Source of the DNA: Amycolatopsis marina | GTDB taxonomy: Bacteria; Actinomycetota; Actinomycetes; Mycobacteriales; Pseudonocardiaceae | Direction of reading: 5' to 3' | DNA length: 64,000 bases | NCBI RefSeq assembly: GCF_900111885.1 | Contig: NZ_FOKG01000001.1 | Coordinates: 1 to 64,000 of the forward strand | Part shown: piece by piece, positions 59,606 through 64,000 of the stretch | How positions within the stretch are numbered: position 1 is the first letter of the stretch | Layout of the letters: the number at the start of each line of letters is the position of its first letter | The notes under the pieces: model-generated | Told to the model about the DNA's origin: nothing | Databases searched by the model: none | The model's input: the letters and a program-made list of their open reading frames with translations, nothing else | Translations under genes and position numbers: made by a program

Positions 59606-60856
59606 TCACGGGGACGGGGTGACCGCTCGGCGCACGACACTCAGCGATTCGGGCAGCGTGTTGCCGACCGGTCGCGCCACGCGCTCGACCGCGGTAAAGC
59701 GGTCTTCCGGAAACCACAGAACGAAGGTGCTGCCCGCGCCCGGTGCGCTCTTCACGGTCACCTCTCCCCCGTGGCCCTCCGCGATCTGTCGCACGATCGC
59801 CAGGCCCAGCCCGCTGTGTCCGGTGGTTCCCGCGGTTGGCACCGCCTGCCAGAACCGGTCAAACACCCGTTCCTGATCCGCCGGATCGATACCCGGTCCT
59901 TCGTCCCGCACCGCCAGCCAGCACCAGCCATTTCGGGATCCCATGTGGACCGTGATGGTGCTGCCGTCCGGGGAGACCCGCACGGCGTTGCTGAGCAGAT
60001 TGGCCAGCGCCCTGCGCAAGGCCCCCGGGTCCCCGATCACTGTGGCCTCCGCATCCTGCTGTTCGACGAGCGTGATGTCCCGGTTCGCCGCGAGAAGCCG
60101 GTACTCGGCACACACCGCGACCGCCACCTCGCCGAGATCGATTTCGACCTCGGTGAAGGCCAGGGCGTCCCGGCGACTGGTGGCCAGAAGATCCTCGACC
60201 AGTCCGTCCATCCGCTCGACCGCCCTGCCAACCACCCGTCCTGCCTGCGCCCGCTCGTTGACCGACACATCGTCCCTGGCCAGGACGGCATCCAGGTTCA
60301 TCTGGATGATCGCCAGCGGATTGCGCAGCTCATGGGAAGCGTCACCGAGCAGCCGGCGCTGGTCGGTGAAAGCCGTCTCCAGCCGGTCCAGCATCCCGTC
60401 GATGGTGTCCGCCAGCCTGCTTAGCTCGTCCTCTGGCCCGGCCAGGGCGATCCGTCGGGAGAAATCTGTGGAGTTGATGTCCCGCGCCGTGTCCGTGATT
60501 CGCCTGACGGGCCGCAGCACCCGGCCCGCCTGTCGCCAGCCGATCACCAGACTGAGCACGAACAGCGCAGGCAGCGCGACGAGCGAATAGTTCCGCAGTG
60601 CGGTCACGGTCGCGTACTGCGTTTCCCGTTGCCACCGCTGCAGGTCCAGGCGGCCCTCGGCCGTCTGGGTCACACTGACCGAATGCGTCACCACCGGGAC
60701 CTCGTCGGTGCGCACCGAGGAGAACACTCCGGCATAAAGGACACCGAGCAGCAGCGCGGTGAGCAGAAACAGCCAGGCCGCATAGGTCACGGTGAGCCGG
60801 AACCGGATGGTCGATGTCCACTCGGGCCATTTCGGACGGAAAACCGAACGGATCAT
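59606..60856 (-). CDS. Membrane sensor histidine kinase (HAMP, HisKA, HATPase)
   Basis: 416 aa. Two membrane helices (about 21-45 and 90-107) enclose a small outer loop of about 45 residues; HAMP 108-165; HisKA with H175 ('GDASHELRNPLAIIQ'); HATPase with N-box 'RRALANLLSNAVRVS', 'VRDEGPGIDP' and 'HSGLGLAIVRQIAEGHGG'. ATG 60856 overlaps the regulator stop by one base (TGATG). The short extracytoplasmic domain suggests sensing at the membrane itself. Confidence 0.93.
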   Translation of the reverse strand: MIRSVFRPKWPEWTSTIRFRLTVTYAAWLFLLTALLLGVLYAGVFSSVRTDEVPVVTHSVSVTQTAEGRLDLQRWQRETQYATVTALRNYSLVALPALFVLSLVIGWRQAGRVLRPVRRITDTARDINSTDFSRRIALAGPEDELSRLADTIDGMLDRLETAFTDQRRLLGDASHELRNPLAIIQMNLDAVLARDDVSVNERAQAGRVVGRAVERMDGLVEDLLATSRRDALAFTEVEIDLGEVAVAVCAEYRLLAANRDITLVEQQDAEATVIGDPGALRRALANLLSNAVRVSPDGSTITVHMGSRNGWCWLAVRDEGPGIDPADQERVFDRFWQAVPTAGTTGHSGLGLAIVRQIAEGHGGEVTVKSAPGAGSTFVLWFPEDRFTAVERVARPVGNTLPESLSVVRRAVTPSP

Positions 60857-61533
60857 CAGGCATCCACCAGTCGATAGCCTCGACCGATAACCGTATCAAT
60901 GCGCTGGGTCGGGCAAGCGTCCTTCAACTTCCTGCGCAGCGTGCCGACCGTGACCCGCACGGTCTCGGTGAACGGATTCGCGTGCTCGTCCCACACGTGT
61001 TCGAGCAGTTCCTCCGCTCCGACGACCTGTCCGGGACGGGACATCAGGTACCGCAGCACGGAGAACTCCTTGCGAGTCAGGGCCAGCGGGCTGCCGTCGA
61101 GGTTCACCGTCATCCGCGCGGTGTCCATTTCCAGCTCACCGACCCGCAGCAGGCAGTCTCCGCCGCTGACGTCGCGGCGGAGCAGGGCCCTGATCCGGGC
61201 CAGCAACTCGGCCAGCGCGAACGGCTTGACCAGGTAGTCGTCCGCGCCCTGGTCGAGTCCCCGCACCCGATCGGTCATGCTGCCGCGCGCGGTCAGCATC
61301 AGGATTCTCGGCGCCGGCTCCGGTTGGTCCGCTCGGAGCTGCCCGCAGAGTTCGAGACCGTCGATGTCGGGCAGATTCAGATCCAGCACGATCACGTCGT
61401 AGCGGTGAACCTGGGCCTTCTCCCACGCACAGCGTCCGGTTGGCGCCAGATCCACCGCATATCCCGCACGAGTCAGTCCCGAGTGCAGTGCCCCGGCGAG
61501 ATCCTGCTCGTCCTCGACGATCAACAGTCGCAT
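60856..61533 (-). CDS. OmpR/PhoB-family response regulator
   Basis: 225 aa. Receiver with E-D-E at 7-9, phospho-acceptor D51 ('VIVLDLNLPD'), T in 'MLTARG' and K in 'DYLVKPF'. C-terminal winged helix 'LTRKEFSVLRYLMSRPGQVV' to 'VRVTVGTLRRKLKDA' and 'TVIGRGYRL'. First gene of the leftward pair with the kinase. Confidence 0.94.
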   Translation of the reverse strand: MRLLIVEDEQDLAGALHSGLTRAGYAVDLAPTGRCAWEKAQVHRYDVIVLDLNLPDIDGLELCGQLRADQPEPAPRILMLTARGSMTDRVRGLDQGADDYLVKPFALAELLARIRALLRRDVSGGDCLLRVGELEMDTARMTVNLDGSPLALTRKEFSVLRYLMSRPGQVVGAEELLEHVWDEHANPFTETVRVTVGTLRRKLKDACPTQRIDTVIGRGYRLVDA

Positions 61534-61626
61534 GACGCGAACGTAGCCGTCCTGATCTTCGGCTCCCCACCCGGCTTTCGGCAGTTTTTCGCCTTCCGGG
61601 CGCGGTCCTCCGACCCCCTTTACGCA

Positions 61627-63003
61627 CTACGGAGACTGGCTCCGACCATCGGCGACCCTTCCGGCCTGCAACGCAGCCCAGGTCTTCGCCCCGACCACTC
61701 CGTCGGCGCCGAGACCGCGCGAGGTCTGATAACCGCGTACGGCGCTCGTGGTGTTCGGACCGAACTGCCCGTCGACGGCGAGCCGCGCCGTCGTCACCGC
61801 GTTCAGCGCCCGTTGCAACCGACTCACCGCCGCGCCACTCGCACCGCTACGCAACAGCGGCGTCGTCCCAGCAGCGAGCAACGCTGTCCACGTGCGCGCC
61901 GCCACGGTGCCCGTGACCGGCAGTCCTGTCCGCTCCTGGAACCGGCGAGTGGCCGAAACGGTGCCTGTGTCCATCGTGCCGGTGGCCCGTCCGCCGTAAC
62001 TGCCGTCGGCGGCCAGCAGGCACTGGGCCGCCGCCACCTCCGCCCGGCTCGTGCCCGCCGTGAGCGCGGGATACGCGGGGTAGTTCAGGCCGACGGACGC
62101 GCAGCCCTTGCCCTGCCCGCCGACATATTCCCGCAGCGGCATCAGCCGAGGGTCGTCCTGGCCGTCGAGGTGTTGCAGCGACCAGGCCAGCACGCCCCGG
62201 TGACCGCCGGCAGTGGCGTAGGCGGTCTTCTCGGCAACCCGCTCCTTGGTGACGTCGTGATAGGGCTCCTCGTCGCCGGTGCCGGTGTAGAGCCCGATGC
62301 CGACTGCGAGCTTGTTCGCCCCGATGCCCGCGTCGGTGTAGGCCGAAAGCTCGTCACGCCACCAACTCCAGTAGGACATCACGTTTATCCAGTCCACGTC
62401 GTCGGCGATCTCGGCGGCCACGGCAGGTGAAACGAACGCCGTGATCACGTCGGTGGTGAGTTCGAGCGTCGGATCGGCGCGGTCGAGCGCCTGGCTCAGC
62501 CCCTTGATCAAGGCGATGTACCTGTCCTCGACCAGGTCCTCCTCCCAGTCGATGTCCACGCCGTCGTACCCGTGGGTGGTCACGGTCTCGACGATGTTAT
62601 CGATGAAGACCGCGAGGTTCTCCGGGCGGGTCGCGCCCTGGAACCGGGCCCCGACCCCGTCACTGCCGATCACCAGATTGATCTTCCGCCCGGCCGCGTG
62701 CGCGGCACGGACGGCCTCGGCCGGGTACTGGGCCTCCATGTTGTCCCAGCCGAGGCCGCCGTCGCTGTTGGGATAGATGCCGAAGTGCATGATGTGCGTC
62801 CACGCGGAGTAGTCGATCTCCTCCGGCGGCAGCTCGTCCTGGATCCATCCCGGGTAGTAGGCCAGTGCGATGCGGGCGGGCGCAGGTGCCGCCTGTGCGA
62901 TCTGTGGCGTCACTGCCTGCAGCATCGCTGCCCCGGTCACGGCCATCGCCATCATGGCGACCGCTTGCCGCAATCGGGCCCGTACGCCCGCCCGCACGCT
63001 CAC
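61627..63003 (-). CDS. Secreted GH18 chitinase-like protein with two PG-binding repeats
   Basis: 458 aa. Signal peptide to about 38 ('TPQIAQAAPA'). GH18 barrel about 42-310 with the catalytic 'YDGVDIDWE' (D147-x-x-D150-x-D152-x-E154, all acids present), 'INVMSYWSW' and 'GVLAWSLQHLDG'. Then two peptidoglycan-binding-type repeats (about 330-385 and 390-448). Expected to hydrolyse chitin or related beta-1,4-GlcNAc polymers while held on the wall or substrate. GTG 63003 overlaps the stop of the next upstream gene (GTGA). Confidence 0.9.
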   Translation of the reverse strand: MSVRAGVRARLRQAVAMMAMAVTGAAMLQAVTPQIAQAAPAPARIALAYYPGWIQDELPPEEIDYSAWTHIMHFGIYPNSDGGLGWDNMEAQYPAEAVRAAHAAGRKINLVIGSDGVGARFQGATRPENLAVFIDNIVETVTTHGYDGVDIDWEEDLVEDRYIALIKGLSQALDRADPTLELTTDVITAFVSPAVAAEIADDVDWINVMSYWSWWRDELSAYTDAGIGANKLAVGIGLYTGTGDEEPYHDVTKERVAEKTAYATAGGHRGVLAWSLQHLDGQDDPRLMPLREYVGGQGKGCASVGLNYPAYPALTAGTSRAEVAAAQCLLAADGSYGGRATGTMDTGTVSATRRFQERTGLPVTGTVAARTWTALLAAGTTPLLRSGASGAAVSRLQRALNAVTTARLAVDGQFGPNTTSAVRGYQTSRGLGADGVVGAKTWAALQAGRVADGRSQSP

Positions 63004-64000
63004 TTGCCTGCCTGCAGCGCGCTCCAGGTGTTCGGCCCGACGATGCCGTCCACGCCGAGGCCCCTCGAGGACTGGTAGGTCCGCACCGCGCTCGTGGTGT
63101 TCGGACCGAACTGACCGTCGACTGAGAGCTTGGCGGTGGTGGCGGCGTTGAGCGCCCGCTGCAGCCTGGACACGGCGGCCCCGGAGCTGCCGTCCTTCAA
63201 CAGCGGGGTGCTACCGGCCGAGAGCAACGCGGTCCACGTGCGGGAGTCCACTGTGCCCGCCGCCGTCAGACCGACCTTGTTCTGGAAGGCCTTCACCGCG
63301 GCCATTGTGGACTCGTCCAGCTTTCCGCTCGGCTGCTCGCCTCCGGTGTCGTGACCGTTGGCCCGCAACAGGCACTGCGCGGCGATGACCCGGTCGCCCT
63401 CGGCGCCCGCGGCAAGCGCGGGATAGGTGGCGAAGCTCAGCTGCGCGGTGACGCAGACGGTCGGCTCGGGTGGTGTACCCGCCCTGACGTCGAGGTAGTT
63501 GCGGTCGATGCTGATCCGCACCCCGCCGTGCGTTTCCCCGACCTCACCCACGTACTGCTTGATCCGCTGTCCTTGTGCCCATTTCCCGGCATCGAGATAG
63601 GGGCCGAAGTCGGTGTTCGCCTTGCCGTTCCACCAGGCTCCCCAGAGGTGGTCCGGCAGGGTGTAGGTGCTGCTGCCGTGGTGGTTGTTCATGTCGGTGA
63701 TGCCGGAGGCCCCGCTGGAGTAGAAGCCGGAGAGGTAGCCGTGCTGGTGCAGGCGCTCGGTCCAGCCCGAGGTGTGCGAGAGCACCGCGGTCGTGCAGCT
63801 GCCGCCACGCGAGTAGGCCTCGATGTCCAGGTAGATGGCGCTTCCGGCGGGCAGCCCGAGGCGCTTCGCCGCGTCCACCGCGATGTCCGCCTGCTCGACG
63901 CCCTGCTGCTTCGCCGTGGTCGGGTTGGACGAGAACCGGGACCGGTAATTGGTGCACGGTGCCTGCGGGCCGACGTGGATCGGCGTCAGCTTCCAGCCCT
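63000..64000 (-). CDS. DUF1906 glycoside-hydrolase-like protein with two PG-binding repeats (partial)
   Basis: The reading frame runs to the right edge, so the N-terminus is missing (the codon at 63878 is internal, not a start). 333 codons are visible. N-terminal visible part is a DUF1906 (Rv2525c-like) glycosidase-like TIM barrel: 'LPAGSAIYLDIEAYSR', 'LSGFYSSGASGITDMN', 'LWGAWWNGKANTDFG' and 'SIDRNYLD'. It ends with two PG-binding repeats very like those of the downstream GH18 protein. Probably a secreted cell-wall-acting enzyme. Coupled to the GH18 gene by a GTGA overlap. Confidence 0.88.
   Translation of the reverse strand, partial: GWKLTPIHVGPQAPCTNYRSRFSSNPTTAKQQGVEQADIAVDAAKRLGLPAGSAIYLDIEAYSRGGSCTTAVLSHTSGWTERLHQHGYLSGFYSSGASGITDMNNHHGSSTYTLPDHLWGAWWNGKANTDFGPYLDAGKWAQGQRIKQYVGEVGETHGGVRISIDRNYLDVRAGTPPEPTVCVTAQLSFATYPALAAGAEGDRVIAAQCLLRANGHDTGGEQPSGKLDESTMAAVKAFQNKVGLTAAGTVDSRTWTALLSAGSTPLLKDGSSGAAVSRLQRALNAATTAKLSVDGQFGPNTTSAVRTYQSSRGLGVDGIVGPNTWSALQAGK

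Noticed and set aside
1..64000. tRNA genes, IS elements or a prophage
   Set aside because: I looked for cloverleaf-type arms, transposase or integrase motifs and phage structural genes and found none I could support.

Overview
The window is 64 kb of very GC-rich DNA with strong third-position G/C bias, many GTG starts and 4-nt start/stop overlaps (ATGA or GTGA). It carries a type VII (ESX) effector cassette, Scr1-type XRE/DUF397 regulators, an SRP RNA-dnaX-ybaB-recR core and LAL-type LuxR regulation. Together these point to an actinomycete, most likely a member of the Pseudonocardiaceae (Amycolatopsis/Saccharomonospora/Prauserella-like). The family assignment is inference from gene content. 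I see no transposase, phage gene, CRISPR array or tRNA.

Layout. 1-5.1 kb: a leftward type VII secretion cassette (EspG-like chaperone, small helical protein, PPE-like protein, EspC-like protein with a YxxxD signal, YbaB-like protein, then a WXG-type large effector that runs off the left edge). 5.4-12.4 kb: small regulators and metabolic enzymes (TetR/SDR divergent pair with clear operators, WYL regulator, atypical SDR, DedA protein, three palindromic repeats, LysR/EamA divergent pair, NAD-binding reductase). 12.5-18.3 kb: a complete dppABCDF-type peptide ABC importer with a strong stem-loop between dppA and dppB. 18.5-25.5 kb: conserved housekeeping genes (kinase, recR, ybaB, cell-wall amidase, dnaX, S4 protein, SRP RNA, acyl-CoA ligase). 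25.6-28.0 kb: a DUF397, SAM methyltransferase and Scr1-type XRE group. 28.3-34.6 kb: 6-phosphogluconate dehydrogenase, a secreted S1 protease, a Trk/Ktr potassium system, an SRPBCC protein and an NhaP antiporter. 34.9-39.8 kb: a complete livFGHMK branched-chain amino-acid importer.

40.1-53.9 kb is the accessory centrepiece. It is a translationally coupled three-gene NRPS operon encoding a fatty acyl-AMP ligase start, two amino-acid modules and a type II thioesterase. Both adenylation domains are interrupted by a methyltransferase domain, of two different families: an N-methyltransferase-like domain in module 1 and an FkbM-type domain in module 2. Module 1 has a terminal epimerase. Module 2 carries an exact threonine code and ends in a bare carrier protein with no release domain. 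The thioesterase has Cys in place of the nucleophilic Ser. The expected product is a small doubly methylated lipodipeptide; I do not recognise a described pathway with this layout. A separate methyltransferase gene lies tail-to-tail with the last NRPS gene, overlapping it by 19 nt.

54.2-64 kb: a secreted lipase, a LAL regulator broken by a one-base frameshift, two two-component systems flanking a small secreted protein, and two coupled cell-wall or chitin-acting secreted proteins that share the same pair of peptidoglycan-binding repeats. The second of these runs off the right edge. Two dispersed repeat types (a ~60-bp element in three copies, and CTTTCCCGGGAAAG-cored palindromes) lie between genes.
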